A DNA stretch of 33,303 nucleotides. Origin: Candidatus Roizmanbacteria bacterium (GTDB lineage: Bacteria > Patescibacteriota > Microgenomatia > UBA1406 > GWC2-37-13). Positions within the stretch are counted from its first letter, which is position 1, and the number at the start of each line of letters is the position of its first letter. Shown here in pieces: positions 24,716-31,668 of this stretch. The notes beneath the pieces are model-generated. The model searched no databases, was not told the origin of the DNA, and worked only from the letters and a program-made list of their open reading frames with translations. Location of the stretch: positions 1 to 33,303 of the forward strand of contig JAAXWC010000015.1 in NCBI GenBank assembly GCA_013335175.1. The letters run 5' to 3'. Position numbers and translations under genes: made by a program.

Positions 24716-25222
24716 TTAATATTCTCCTTTAATAACAAAAAATGAGCCACGAATTGTTCCGGCTAGTTTAGATTTTTGTCTCGCAAACTTAAATTTCCCT
24801 TCTAATTCTTTGGGAACTTCCATCCCTTCCGAAAGTTTAAAACCAACCGCTCGTTTTTTTGGATTGTCTATCGTATACAAGACGTTTACCGCGAGGCCGC
24901 TCTCATAAAAAACATAAGTCCATTTTATATTTTCTACCTGAAAAGATGAAGTCTCTAATGGTTTTGCAACGAACTCAATAGTACGTTCTTCTTTCAAAAT
25001 ACGATTCACGTAATCGAGTACCTCTTTACTATCATCGGCGGATGTCACCGTAAATGTATGATTGTATTTATTCATAAAATACCGGGCTTCATTAGCACGT
25101 AATCCAGCAAGCGCCTGTGCGACAGGTGATGCCTCTAATCCAACCGTGGATACATTATGAAAATCAACAATAAACTTTCTCACTACTAGTAGTTTATCAA
25201 ATCCTTTTACTAACTTGTTCAT
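24716..25222 (-). CDS. hypothetical protein
   Basis: A 168-residue soluble protein not recognised. Segments include VARKFIVDFHN-like sequence near the start (VVRKFIVDFHN), RANEARYFMNKYNHTFTV in the middle and a GTIRGSFFVIKGEY C-terminus. No membrane segment or cofactor motif is seen. No -10 box lies at the leaderless spacing; AGGTG a few nt before the start could be a weak ribosome-binding site. It is divergent from the short ORF at 25238. Confidence 0.6.
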   Translation of the reverse strand: MNKLVKGFDKLLVVRKFIVDFHNVSTVGLEASPVAQALAGLRANEARYFMNKYNHTFTVTSADDSKEVLDYVNRILKEERTIEFVAKPLETSSFQVENIKWTYVFYESGLAVNVLYTIDNPKKRAVGFKLSEGMEVPKELEGKFKFARQKSKLAGTIRGSFFVIKGEY

Positions 25223-25237
25223 GACACCTACTTTCCT

Positions 25238-25579
25238 TTGGTCGCAAACTCTTTAAAAATAATCAAAAAAGAAGACCATCATTTATCTATTGATGCGGTA
25301 TCAAAGACATTTGGGATCCCGTTTCATGTACTCATGGATACGGAATTACTACCCGGTAAAGGTTTTAAATCGATAAATTCTTCTCTTCTTGCAATTGAAG
25401 ACGAAAGTTTTCTCATGGAGGAAGTTCCTACCGGCACGAAAATCACCTATCGAAACAAGGTACAAATAAAGAATAATGTATTGCAAATATTTGGAAAAAT
25501 TCTCATCGGCAAACCTGCTCTTCTCTTCTGGAAATGGGCCTATATCGATCGACTCCAGAAACTTGCGACCACGGCGTAG
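25238..25579 (+). CDS. possible truncated SRPBCC-like protein
   Basis: A 113-residue ORF that begins with TTG; the frame is open only a few codons further upstream and offers no better start. The sequence (VLMDTELLPGKGFKSINSSL, then VPTGTKITYRNKVQIKNNVL, ending in a helix WKWAYIDRLQKLA) resembles the C-terminal two thirds of START/SRPBCC ligand-binding proteins. If so, the N-terminal helix and first strands are missing and this is a 5'-truncated gene. It lies just before the first cassette-array repeat. Confidence 0.4.
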   Translation: MVANSLKIIKKEDHHLSIDAVSKTFGIPFHVLMDTELLPGKGFKSINSSLLAIEDESFLMEEVPTGTKITYRNKVQIKNNVLQIFGKILIGKPALLFWKWAYIDRLQKLATTA

Positions 25580-25664
25580 TTAGAATATTTTATCGCAGAT
25601 ATTCTAAGCAATGATTGATAAACGAGCAACTATAAAAGAAGTATTTGATGACTCGGTATTCCAA

Positions 25665-25725
25665 CTCCCCCGATAAATTACTGATTATATCGTTTATCCA
25701 TCGTTTGATGCAGTTTTACCCGAAA
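25665..25725 (-). repeat. array repeat R1
   Basis: The most diverged copy. It shares CTCCCCCGATAAATTACT at one end and the stretch TTTGATGCAGTTTTACC at the other. On the minus strand one frame reads VKLHQTMDKRYNQ-stop. It runs across the 3' end of the YecM-like gene in a different frame. Confidence 0.75.
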
Positions 25726-26194
25726 CTATCTCAAGTATCGGTTGTAAGTGAAATTTAACCTGGATCGTATCACCTAGTTTAATCTTTATCATGGGAAAAC
25801 CAGGCTGATTTATAGCTGTCGTATCCCAGTGTAAATCCGGATATTTGTTCATAAACGAATCAAAGCTTTCGGTTAACACAAACTCTACGTGTTCGAGAGC
25901 TGAAGGACAGGTCTGCCCTGCTTTTGGTGCGATGAGTTCAATTGCAGGAATTATGTACTGATGAAACTGTAAAGCCTGACTTAATTTATATATCCCAACC
26001 CTTCTTCCGCCAACTATTTCTTCAGAAACTAGCGAACCAAAATTGTTGAACTCATTTTTTAGGGTGTTATAATCTTCATCCGACGATGCTTGGTATCCAA
26101 TGTGATCCATATTGAGTTTTTCAACATCAATACCATGATTTTTTAACTTATGAAGAATAGTTTTTATAAAATCATCGTAATTATCGAGTATCAT
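25694..26194 (-). CDS. YecM-like VOC-superfamily protein
   Basis: The 166-residue protein resembles E. coli YecM, a glyoxalase/VOC-fold protein of unknown function. LNMDHIGYQASSDEDYNTLK corresponds to the YecM DHI segment, and LVSEEIVGGRRVGIYKL, ALEHVEFVL and IQVKFHLQPILEIV follow in the same order. His and Glu in DHI and HVEFV are possible metal ligands. The last eight residues (GKTASNDG) are encoded by array repeat R1 read in another frame, so the natural C-terminus has probably been replaced. It starts 6 nt after the stop of the zinc-binding protein gene. Confidence 0.75.
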   Translation of the reverse strand: MILDNYDDFIKTILHKLKNHGIDVEKLNMDHIGYQASSDEDYNTLKNEFNNFGSLVSEEIVGGRRVGIYKLSQALQFHQYIIPAIELIAPKAGQTCPSALEHVEFVLTESFDSFMNKYPDLHWDTTAINQPGFPMIKIKLGDTIQVKFHLQPILEIVSGKTASNDG

Positions 26195-26200
26195 GGTTTG

Positions 26201-26530
26201 TTAAATTTTAATAATTTTTTTCAGTATTGCACCAACAAAAAGTCGAAATGCTAATCGCTTTTCTTTTTCATACAAATAAGGGACACCTATTAAAACATGA
26301 CATTCCGGACACAACAACGGTGGTATTTTTATTAATGGAATATTTTCTAATCCTGAATATTGTTCTGATCCAATAATTCTATCAATATACATCCTTTTTA
26401 ATATTCCGGGACCATCTTTTTGATAATAGAATATATGGTGAAAACACGCTCCACACTCAATATCTAATAGTCTTGAGTATCCACCACGAGATTGTTTGTA
26501 CTTATCATTTTTAAATATTGTATTTCCCAC
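26201..26530 (-). CDS. putative zinc-binding protein with two CxxC pairs
   Basis: The 109-residue protein has two knuckles: DIECGACFHH near residue 25 and LLCPECHVLIG near residue 75. YYQKDGPGILKRMYIDRI lies between them. The four cysteines should bind one zinc. The N-terminal MGNTIFKNDKYKQSRGGYSR and the basic C-terminal helix make a nucleic-acid role possible but unproven. The start codon is GTG. It is probably co-transcribed with the YecM-like gene (6 nt gap). Confidence 0.72.
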   Translation of the reverse strand: MGNTIFKNDKYKQSRGGYSRLLDIECGACFHHIFYYQKDGPGILKRMYIDRIIGSEQYSGLENIPLIKIPPLLCPECHVLIGVPYLYEKEKRLAFRLFVGAILKKIIKI

Positions 26531-26556
26531 AAGCTTTATTCTCTGAAAATAAATAG

Positions 26557-26988
26557 TTACTTTTTAAAGTAAGCAGTCATAAATAATCCGGTAACCGCAA
26601 TTGCTATTCCCACTAATTGAAGGAAATTAATACGTTCATGCCAAATTACCAATCCGAACACAACTCCATAAATAATAAGTGCAATATAGAAAATGGGAGT
26701 AAAAAGTGATTGAGGAGCGCCAAGAGCATATGCTTTAATGATTCCGAAATTACCGAGACTAATGAGCAGTCCAATACCGATAACGATCGGAATTACTTTA
26801 GAATTTAGTTCTAATGATTTGTTTGAAGAGAAAAGAAAATGCAATAGCAGCATAACAAGCATTCCGATACATGAAGCATAGGCATTTACCAAAAAAGCCG
26901 AAGTGCCTTTAGGCAACAGTTTTGAAAGTGTTTGGTAGGTAACAAAGAGGAATGGGACAAAAATGGCCAATATCTTCCAATCGAGCAT
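26557..26988 (-). CDS. single-domain EamA/DMT-superfamily transporter
   Basis: The 143-residue protein has about five helices and looks like one EamA repeat: LAIFVPFLFVTYQTLSKLLP first, LISLGNFGIIKAYALGAPQ in the middle and FGLVIWHERINFLQLVGIAI at the end. Full EamA permeases have two such repeats (about 300 residues); short ones are known to dimerise. The frame is open to 27051. ATG 26988 is preferred because a promoter lies 7 nt upstream and the extension is not family-like. Substrate unknown. Confidence 0.8.
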   Translation of the reverse strand: MLDWKILAIFVPFLFVTYQTLSKLLPKGTSAFLVNAYASCIGMLVMLLLHFLFSSNKSLELNSKVIPIVIGIGLLISLGNFGIIKAYALGAPQSLFTPIFYIALIIYGVVFGLVIWHERINFLQLVGIAIAVTGLFMTAYFKK

Positions 26989-26995
26989 ACTAGTA

Positions 26996-27023
26996 ATAGT
27001 AACATAACAAGTACTATTTACAA
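26996..27023 (-). promoter_or_regulatory. promoter of the EamA-like gene
   Basis: TTGTAA (27018-27023) and TACTAT (26996-27001) on the minus strand with 16-bp spacing; the ATG at 26988 follows 7 nt after the -10 box. Confidence 0.4.
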
Positions 27024-27136
27024 GAGCACCTACCCCCAATGTCAAGACCAATTTATAACAAAACGAAGCGTAAACTGATCAAAAAATGTGAACTATATTT
27101 TCTTAATTTTTAACATAAAGTTCCGCTGGTGTTTTG

Positions 27137-27180
27137 TTCTACCACCTTTCTACCACCTTTAAGGTGTGTTGTATTATCTT
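27137..27180. repeat. 44-bp repeat D, copy 1
   Basis: It contains tandem CTACCACC units (11-bp period) followed by AAGGTG, making a CACCTT-T-AAGGTG dyad. It is almost identical to the copy at 27815-27859 (two differences). It lies upstream of the EamA-like gene and downstream of the GNAT gene. Confidence 0.85.
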
Positions 27181-27222
27181 CGTTTTGATAGCTATCTATT
27201 ATATGTAAATCTCATGAATAAC

Positions 27223-27717
27223 TTATTCAAGTTTTATGATTAATTCCAATTCAATCTCATCCCTAATGGGAATTCCGTCATTGCCAAAAAAAGGGATCTC
27301 TTTTACCTTGCGCTGAGCTTCTATTACATTCGTACGTATAGCAGCTATAACAAATCCTCTCTTTTGATAGAAGCGAAGAGCCGTAGTGTTGTCATTTGTC
27401 GTTTGAAGCCATACTCGTTGGCATTTTGTTATTTTGGCAATCTCGCAAACTAATTCAATTAATCGAGAGCCTATCCCTTGTTTTTCAAACGAGCTATAAA
27501 GCGCAACTATTTCGCATTCTTTTTCTTCGATCGCATACAAAATAACTCCAATGGGTTTATTATTTTGTTCCGCAATAAAGCCGGGGAGGGCTTCTACTTT
27601 ATAAAGATGATCTTTACTGATAATTTCATCCGACCCCCATTGTTCCGTTGCTACTTTTTTTATCCAATCATCGTCATTATCATTCTTTTCTCGATATTGA
27701 ATAACAAATTCATTCAT
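27223..27717 (-). CDS. GNAT-family N-acetyltransferase
   Basis: The 164-residue protein has the GNAT fold, transferring acetyl from acetyl-CoA to an amine. Motif A is IVALYSSFEKQGIGSRLIEL, with Q-G-I-G for pyrophosphate binding. The later NTTALRFYQKRGFV is motif B, and GFIAEQNNKPIGVILYAI precedes them. The C-terminal IPIRDEIELELII is like many uncharacterised members. Upstream ATGs at 27735 and 27732 exist; ATG 27717 is chosen because TATACT lies 6 nt before it. The gene is flanked by two copies of repeat D. Confidence 0.87.
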   Translation of the reverse strand: MNEFVIQYREKNDNDDDWIKKVATEQWGSDEIISKDHLYKVEALPGFIAEQNNKPIGVILYAIEEKECEIVALYSSFEKQGIGSRLIELVCEIAKITKCQRVWLQTTNDNTTALRFYQKRGFVIAAIRTNVIEAQRKVKEIPFFGNDGIPIRDEIELELIIKLE

Positions 27718-27723
27718 GAGATG

Positions 27724-27729
27724 AGTATA
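27724..27729 (-). promoter_or_regulatory. -10 box, leaderless start of the GNAT gene
   Basis: TATACT on the minus strand, 6 nt before the ATG at 27717. It overlaps the region of the upstream in-frame ATGs and so argues against them. Confidence 0.5.
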
Positions 27730-27814
27730 CATCATGTTTAATAGATACGATGGACGATTTATTTGCTCAATAGGTGATTTCCTTTCTCAAGAAGCTGTAC
27801 CCTTCTTAATAATT

Positions 27815-27859
27815 TTCTACCACCTTTTCTACCACCTTTAAGGTGTGTTGTATTGTCTT
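27815..27859. repeat. 45-bp repeat D, copy 2
   Basis: Matches 27137-27180 except for one inserted T (making the tandem period 12 bp) and one substitution. The two copies flank the GNAT gene in the same orientation. Confidence 0.85.
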
Positions 27860-27865
27860 AACCAG

Positions 27866-27882
27866 ATGTTTATTATAAACAT
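27866..27882. promoter_or_regulatory. perfect 17-bp palindrome, operator-like
   Basis: ATGTTTAT and ATAAACAT are separated by a single T. Such perfect AT-rich dyads often bind a dimeric regulator, but no regulator gene is adjacent. Confidence 0.35.
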
Positions 27883-27939
27883 ATAAAAAGATGGGTTTCA
27901 ACCGTCTTCATTTTGAGAATGGCTCAAACCCTCAGCGTA

Positions 27940-28013
27940 GCTCCCCCGATATATTACTATTCGCCCCACTTGTGTTTTTCCTTCGTAAATTGATGTGGCT
28001 CCATCTCGTTGAA
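27940..28013 (-). repeat. array repeat R2
   Basis: A diverged copy, starting GCTCCCCCGATATATTACTA on the plus strand. On the minus strand its frame reads FNEMEPHQFTKEKHKWGE-stop, aligning residue by residue with the other copies. Confidence 0.75.
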
Positions 28014-28082
28014 GGCGATGAGACCAGCCTCTATCCCTAATTTATAAAAGAAGACAATGCATTCATCTATCAGGAGAAAATT
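27957..28082 (-). pseudogene. remnant of a protein-coding 3' end containing R2
   Basis: An open frame of about 41 codons reads through DECIVFFYKLGIEAGLIAFN and ends FNEMEPHQFTKEKHKWGE-stop. It has no start codon at its beginning and overlaps the end of the PhnB-like gene by 20 nt. Its last 18 residues align with the C-termini encoded by the other array repeats, so it preserves more of the ancestral gene than they do. The protein family is not recognised. Confidence 0.45.
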
Positions 28083-28491
28083 CTATGATCCATTCAATGC
28101 CGTATTTATCTCGAAGCATACCCGCATATGAACCCCACGGACTGTCACCCATTGACCCTTCTACTTCTCCGCCAGCCGAAAGCCCAGTAAATATTTTGTC
28201 TGCTTCTTCTTTATTTTTCGTACTTACCAAAATTTTACTTCGATTTTCTTGCTCATTTACTCGTCCAAAAATCTCCGGAACATCATTGGCTATCAACACA
28301 GTATCTGCCCCAATAGGTAGGGCAATATACATTATTTTATTTTCTTCTTTTTCTGACACAGGGAATTCAGTGCTGGCAATGTCCTTGAAACGGACTACTT
28401 TCGCAAACTCTCCGCCGAATATTGATTTATAAAATGTAAATGCTTCTTCTGCATTACCGTTGAAGTTGATCCAAGGATTTATTGTTGTCAT
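28063..28491 (-). CDS. PhnB-like VOC/glyoxalase-superfamily protein
   Basis: The 142-residue protein begins INPWINFNGNAEEAFTFYKS and continues with IFGGEF, then IMYIALPIGADTVLIANDVP and WGSYAGMLRDKYGIEWII. This is the PhnB-type VOC family (3-demethylubiquinone-methyltransferase-like), normally 135-150 residues, with unknown substrate in most cases. It forms a single-gene unit between array repeats R2 and R3 with its own -10 box 7 nt before the start. Confidence 0.86.
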   Translation of the reverse strand: MTTINPWINFNGNAEEAFTFYKSIFGGEFAKVVRFKDIASTEFPVSEKEENKIMYIALPIGADTVLIANDVPEIFGRVNEQENRSKILVSTKNKEEADKIFTGLSAGGEVEGSMGDSPWGSYAGMLRDKYGIEWIIEFSPDR

Positions 28492-28498
28492 ATGTTAT

Positions 28499-28504
28499 AT
28501 GATA
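28499..28504 (-). promoter_or_regulatory. -10 box of the PhnB-like gene
   Basis: TATCAT on the minus strand (5 of 6), 7 nt before the ATG at 28491. Confidence 0.4.
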
Positions 28505-28539
28505 CCAATTTATAGTAATTGGATAAAAGCTTTTATTTT

Positions 28540-28612
28540 GCTCCCCCGATGAAAGACTATTCGCACCGCTTGTAGCGTTTCTTCATAGTTTGATGCAGGT
28601 TATTTCACGAAA
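28540..28612 (-). repeat. array repeat R3
   Basis: Starts GCTCCCCCGATGAAAGACTA on the plus strand. On the minus strand it reads LHQTMKKRYKRCE-stop. It begins within a few nt of the HAD gene stop codon. Confidence 0.85.
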
Positions 28613-29093
28613 ACTCTGTATTTGATAATAGACCTTCTATAATAGGAATAAGTTCTTCAATTGCTTCTATTGTATAGTCGGGATTTTGTTTGTCATTTAT
28701 TGGTTTCCAGTCTGCTGACAATCTCTGTCGAGTCCAAACGGTATGCGCGCCAATGCTATTACCCTCTTCTATATCTCTCTTTAAATTATCGCCGATAATG
28801 ATTGCTTTTCTGGGATTTTCGCTTACTCCTAACTCATCAAATATCTTGCCAAAATTTTTACTTTTAATACTTCTTGCAATAATGCTTATCGCTGAAAAAA
28901 ATTGCATTATCCCTAGCTCATTCAACTCTTTCAATCTTTGATCAGTGTCATCGGTTTCTGCAATACTAACCAATCCGAGTTTAAGATTTCTATTTTGAAG
29001 TTCTGTTAATGTATCTATAACTCCTGGAAAAAGGGCTTTTATTGTTGGATCATAGAGTGTTCGTCCGAAGTCAAAAATAACCGCTTCAATCAT
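28605..29093 (-). CDS. HAD-superfamily hydrolase
   Basis: The 162-residue protein carries the HAD motifs in order: motif I VIFDFGRTL (nucleophile Asp8; the usual second Asp is Gly), motif II KLGLVSIAETDD with Ser, and motif IV AIIIGDNLKRDIEEG preceded by the motif III lysine region KSKNFGKIF. The cap is short, so it is a C0/C1-minimal phosphatase-like protein. Loss of the second motif I aspartate, normally the general acid, questions phosphatase activity. It is a single-gene unit between R3 and R4 and has a near-perfect promoter. It ends in TGA. Confidence 0.83.
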   Translation of the reverse strand: MIEAVIFDFGRTLYDPTIKALFPGVIDTLTELQNRNLKLGLVSIAETDDTDQRLKELNELGIMQFFSAISIIARSIKSKNFGKIFDELGVSENPRKAIIIGDNLKRDIEEGNSIGAHTVWTRQRLSADWKPINDKQNPDYTIEAIEELIPIIEGLLSNTEFS

Positions 29094-29099
29094 GATGAG

Positions 29100-29128
29100 A
29101 GTGTAGTAGGAAGATAATCAGATGTCAA
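29100..29128 (-). promoter_or_regulatory. promoter of the HAD gene at the edge of R4
   Basis: TTGACA (29123-29128, perfect) and TACACT (29100-29105) on the minus strand, 17 bp apart; ATG follows 6 nt later. The -35 box begins 9 bp beyond the GCTCCCCC end of R4. Confidence 0.6.
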
Positions 29129-29137
29129 TCCAACCCT

Positions 29138-29211
29138 GCTCCCCCGATGTATTACTATTCGCACCGCTTGTAGCGTTTCTTTATAATCTGATGCAGTTTT
29201 ATCTCGTTGAA
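29138..29211 (-). repeat. array repeat R4
   Basis: Starts GCTCCCCCGATGTATTACTA on the plus strand. On the minus strand it reads FNEIKLHQIIKKRYKRCE-stop. It lies between the divergent HAD gene and the surface-protein gene. Confidence 0.85.
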
Positions 29212-29296
29212 GTGACAAGGCTGAAAAAGGGAGTTATTGAACAAATAAACTTCAACGTAAACTAAATTGTGTCTTTATTATTTTAACTACTATTGT

Positions 29297-29302
29297 TATA
29301 AT
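29297..29302 (+). promoter_or_regulatory. -10 box, leaderless start of the surface-protein gene
   Basis: A perfect TATAAT, 6 nt before the ATG at 29309. It excludes the upstream start at 29267. Confidence 0.5.
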
Positions 29303-29308
29303 AATAGC

Positions 29309-30070
29309 ATGGATCCTAATTCTGCACCTCCACTATTCTCGGAATCTCTTCCACCATCCGGAAATCGTATATCATTGCCAATCGTAATAATGGCAATTGT
29401 TCTAATACTGGTTATCGCGAGTGGAAGTTACTATTTGGGATTGCAATCTCATCATTCCACCTCTCAACCGACAGCTGCAGTTCCCACGGTCGCACCCACT
29501 GTCACTCTCGAGACACCACCCAACTCCCCAACAATACAACCTTTAAACATAAAAAAACAAACCGTCGTTATCACAACAAATCCACCAACATCAGTTTTTC
29601 CAAGTTCCCCTGACAACGAATTTAAGGCCTATACAAACAACGGAATGAAGGTCACTCTTCAGTATCCAACACATTGGAAGATGGTTTCAAACTGCAAATT
29701 TGGAGCTATTTGTTTTTCAAGTACAGATTTTCAGGAAAAATTATCAGGGGTTGGAGATGGAGGAGGTTTTTACTATGCTATCAAAGGTAATTTATTTTCA
29801 TTATCTTCGTCTCCCAGAATGAGCGAAATGAAGCTTGATGATTTCTGTCACCCCGGAGGCCCTATAAAAATACACTCGTGTTTTGATCTAACTTTAGATG
29901 GATACAGTGCTAAAAAAAGGATAGAAGTATTAGATAATAATGTCGAGTTTGCCACAACAATTGCCGTACTTACTGAAAATCAGTTTCTTACGATCGGCTT
30001 AACTTATGCCTCTAAGGAAGATTCTGTACTTCTCGATAAGATCTTATCTACGTTTAAGTTTATCAAATAA
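29309..30070 (+). CDS. membrane-anchored surface protein, Thr/Pro-rich linker
   Basis: The 253-residue protein has a Pro-rich cytoplasmic start (MDPNSAPPL), one transmembrane helix (about 23-45) and a long Thr/Pro/Val linker (about 50-105). An outer domain follows, with NNGMKVTLQYPTHWKMVSNC, ICFSSTDF, and four cysteines able to form disulfides. The Y-P-x-x-W start resembles PsbP-like or lipoprotein domains of unknown function. Same layout as the proteins at 22505-23308 and 31901-32791; probably a small paralogous family. It is the only plus-strand gene in the repeat array, lying between R4 and R5. Confidence 0.7.
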   Translation: MDPNSAPPLFSESLPPSGNRISLPIVIMAIVLILVIASGSYYLGLQSHHSTSQPTAAVPTVAPTVTLETPPNSPTIQPLNIKKQTVVITTNPPTSVFPSSPDNEFKAYTNNGMKVTLQYPTHWKMVSNCKFGAICFSSTDFQEKLSGVGDGGGFYYAIKGNLFSLSSSPRMSEMKLDDFCHPGGPIKIHSCFDLTLDGYSAKKRIEVLDNNVEFATTIAVLTENQFLTIGLTYASKEDSVLLDKILSTFKFIK

Positions 30071-30105
30071 ATATTCGTGTAAACCTATTCATCACGTCCC
30101 ACTTG

Positions 30106-30200
30106 GCTCCCCCGACCGATTACTTTGTAACGTTTCTTCATAGTCAGATGTAGTTCTACCTTGTTGAAAATGAAGAGGTGGAAAGAAAGAAGGAAATAAG
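30106..30200 (-). repeat. array repeat R5 with extended flank
   Basis: Starts GCTCCCCCGACCGATTAC, then lacks about a dozen bases of the middle present in other copies. The far end continues as GAAGAGGTGGAAAGAAAG, matching R7. On the minus strand it reads FNKVELHLTMKKRYK and then runs on in a shifted frame. Confidence 0.8.
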
Positions 30201-30216
30201 CTAATGTTTTCCTTTC

Positions 30217-31668
30217 TCAAAAAGATCTAGCTCGTGCTGTTTTACTAAATACAAAAGGGGAACCTAATATGATTCTTTGTAATGGCCCGCTTATTTTATA
30301 TAAATTAACTACTTTTACCGTTTCCGGATGTGTAGAATAGTTTTGAATAAATCTGTTAGTATAACTATTCATCATATTAAACATTGCTTCCCCTGCTGTT
30401 TGGCCTTGGCTAAACAAAATAAAAAAATCTGTTTGTGAATTTGTAAACCAAAGGGCGTCCTGTACTTCAGATATATCGGTATTGTCAAGTTTCCCAATAA
30501 ATGTAAGTCCTAGATCCTTTCCATTAATAATGGATAAACCCAAAGACGTTGATTCATACTCTAAAAAGTTACCATTTTGGCAACCCCAAGAAAATGTTAA
30601 TAAAGGTAACCCTGTTCTTTGTAATATATCTGCCCCAGTTATATCTTTTGACTTACTCCAAATATCCGTACGATTCCCATGTGTGTGTATATATGCTAAT
30701 TCAGGTAGTTTTTCAAAGTTAGAAAATAATGCTGGGTAGTATGATTCGAGTTGATCACATTGATCAGAAGGGCTTAAGGCTAGAACATTATCTTTTCCAT
30801 AGATGGGAATCATTGGTTGAACCATTTCAAGTGCTGAGGGACAATGAATCATACTAATCATGAAAGGTGAAGTTGATATTTGATCAGAAAAGTACCGATG
30901 GTGTTTATCAAAATAATATTTAAGCTGTGTTATATACGGTATGTTTGTTAGAGAAGGTTGACCATTTTTAGTATTAGCTATACTAAGTGGTTTAATCCAT
31001 GAAACATATATTTCAGGACCTGAATGGAGACCTTGGATTGAGTATCCATTGTAATGGCCATTTGGTTTTATCAAATAGGTAGAATCAAGATCTTCATAAT
31101 AAAACTGGAAAGGTGCAGTATTATCATTATCATATGACATATCATACAGTGCATAAGGAATATCTCCTACAAAGATAGCCCCTTCAATATCTTGACATCC
31201 GTTTTTATCCAAATTACATTTCGACACTAGTATTTGCCTAATTCGCTCTGGACTATACATAGGGGCATTATCTAGAGGTACAATCTCTATTGTTTTTTTT
31301 AGCACTCTGGATACGTCAATTTGCATTTCACTGAGTTGCATAGTAAGCTGCAAAGCATCATTATTATCAATCAATAGTAATACTTTATTTCTTCGATTCG
31401 ATTCACTTTGTGAATAGCTTAATTTCCAAATATTAATATCATTATCATTTGTTTTACCATCGAAATTTAAATCTGTCCATTCAGTGGACTGATCGCAGTA
31501 TTCTGCTTGACGTAAACGTTCAAAATCTCTCAAACTTATTTTTTCATCGCAATCAACATCACCCACTCCATGTTGAAAACATGTAGGTAGGTTATCGACT
31601 GCGTGAGTTTGTATCACTGATAAGCTGAAGCAACAGATAATGAGGATATTAAATATTATTTTTTTCAT
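30217..31668 (-). CDS. secreted dockerin-bearing caspase/gingipain-like protein
   Basis: The 483-residue protein has a signal peptide (about 1-23, MKKIIFNILIICCFSLSV). A dockerin-like pair of calcium loops follows (DVDCDEKISLRDF at 37-49 and DLNFDGKTNDNDI at 66-78). A large domain follows with a candidate His/Cys dyad: IHTHGNRTD (His330) and TFSWGCQNGNF (Cys363), as in clan CD peptidases (C25 gingipain-like, caspase-like). Earlier strands KVLLLID and GAIFVGDIPY fit the alpha/beta/alpha core, GDIPYA being common in C25-like proteins. It should be exported. Dockerins bind cohesins, but no cohesin gene is in view. It ends in a basic tail. Single-gene unit between R5 and R6. Proteolytic activity is inference. 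Confidence 0.72.
   Translation of the reverse strand: MKKIIFNILIICCFSLSVIQTHAVDNLPTCFQHGVGDVDCDEKISLRDFERLRQAEYCDQSTEWTDLNFDGKTNDNDINIWKLSYSQSESNRRNKVLLLIDNNDALQLTMQLSEMQIDVSRVLKKTIEIVPLDNAPMYSPERIRQILVSKCNLDKNGCQDIEGAIFVGDIPYALYDMSYDNDNTAPFQFYYEDLDSTYLIKPNGHYNGYSIQGLHSGPEIYVSWIKPLSIANTKNGQPSLTNIPYITQLKYYFDKHHRYFSDQISTSPFMISMIHCPSALEMVQPMIPIYGKDNVLALSPSDQCDQLESYYPALFSNFEKLPELAYIHTHGNRTDIWSKSKDITGADILQRTGLPLLTFSWGCQNGNFLEYESTSLGLSIINGKDLGLTFIGKLDNTDISEVQDALWFTNSQTDFFILFSQGQTAGEAMFNMMNSYTNRFIQNYSTHPETVKVVNLYKISGPLQRIILGSPFVFSKTARARSF

Larger units (their letters stand above)
27736..28062. other. 327-bp region without an intact gene
   Basis: Between the GNAT and PhnB-like genes lie repeat D copy 2, a perfect 17-bp palindrome, array repeat R2 and a coding remnant. 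No promoter-proximal intact gene is seen. Confidence 0.6.

Noticed and set aside
28540-28612. Conserved hairpin RNA in the repeats
   Set aside because: CGCT-ACA-AGCG could pair in R3 and R4, but R5, R6 and R7 break the pairing without compensation, and the changes follow codon positions instead.
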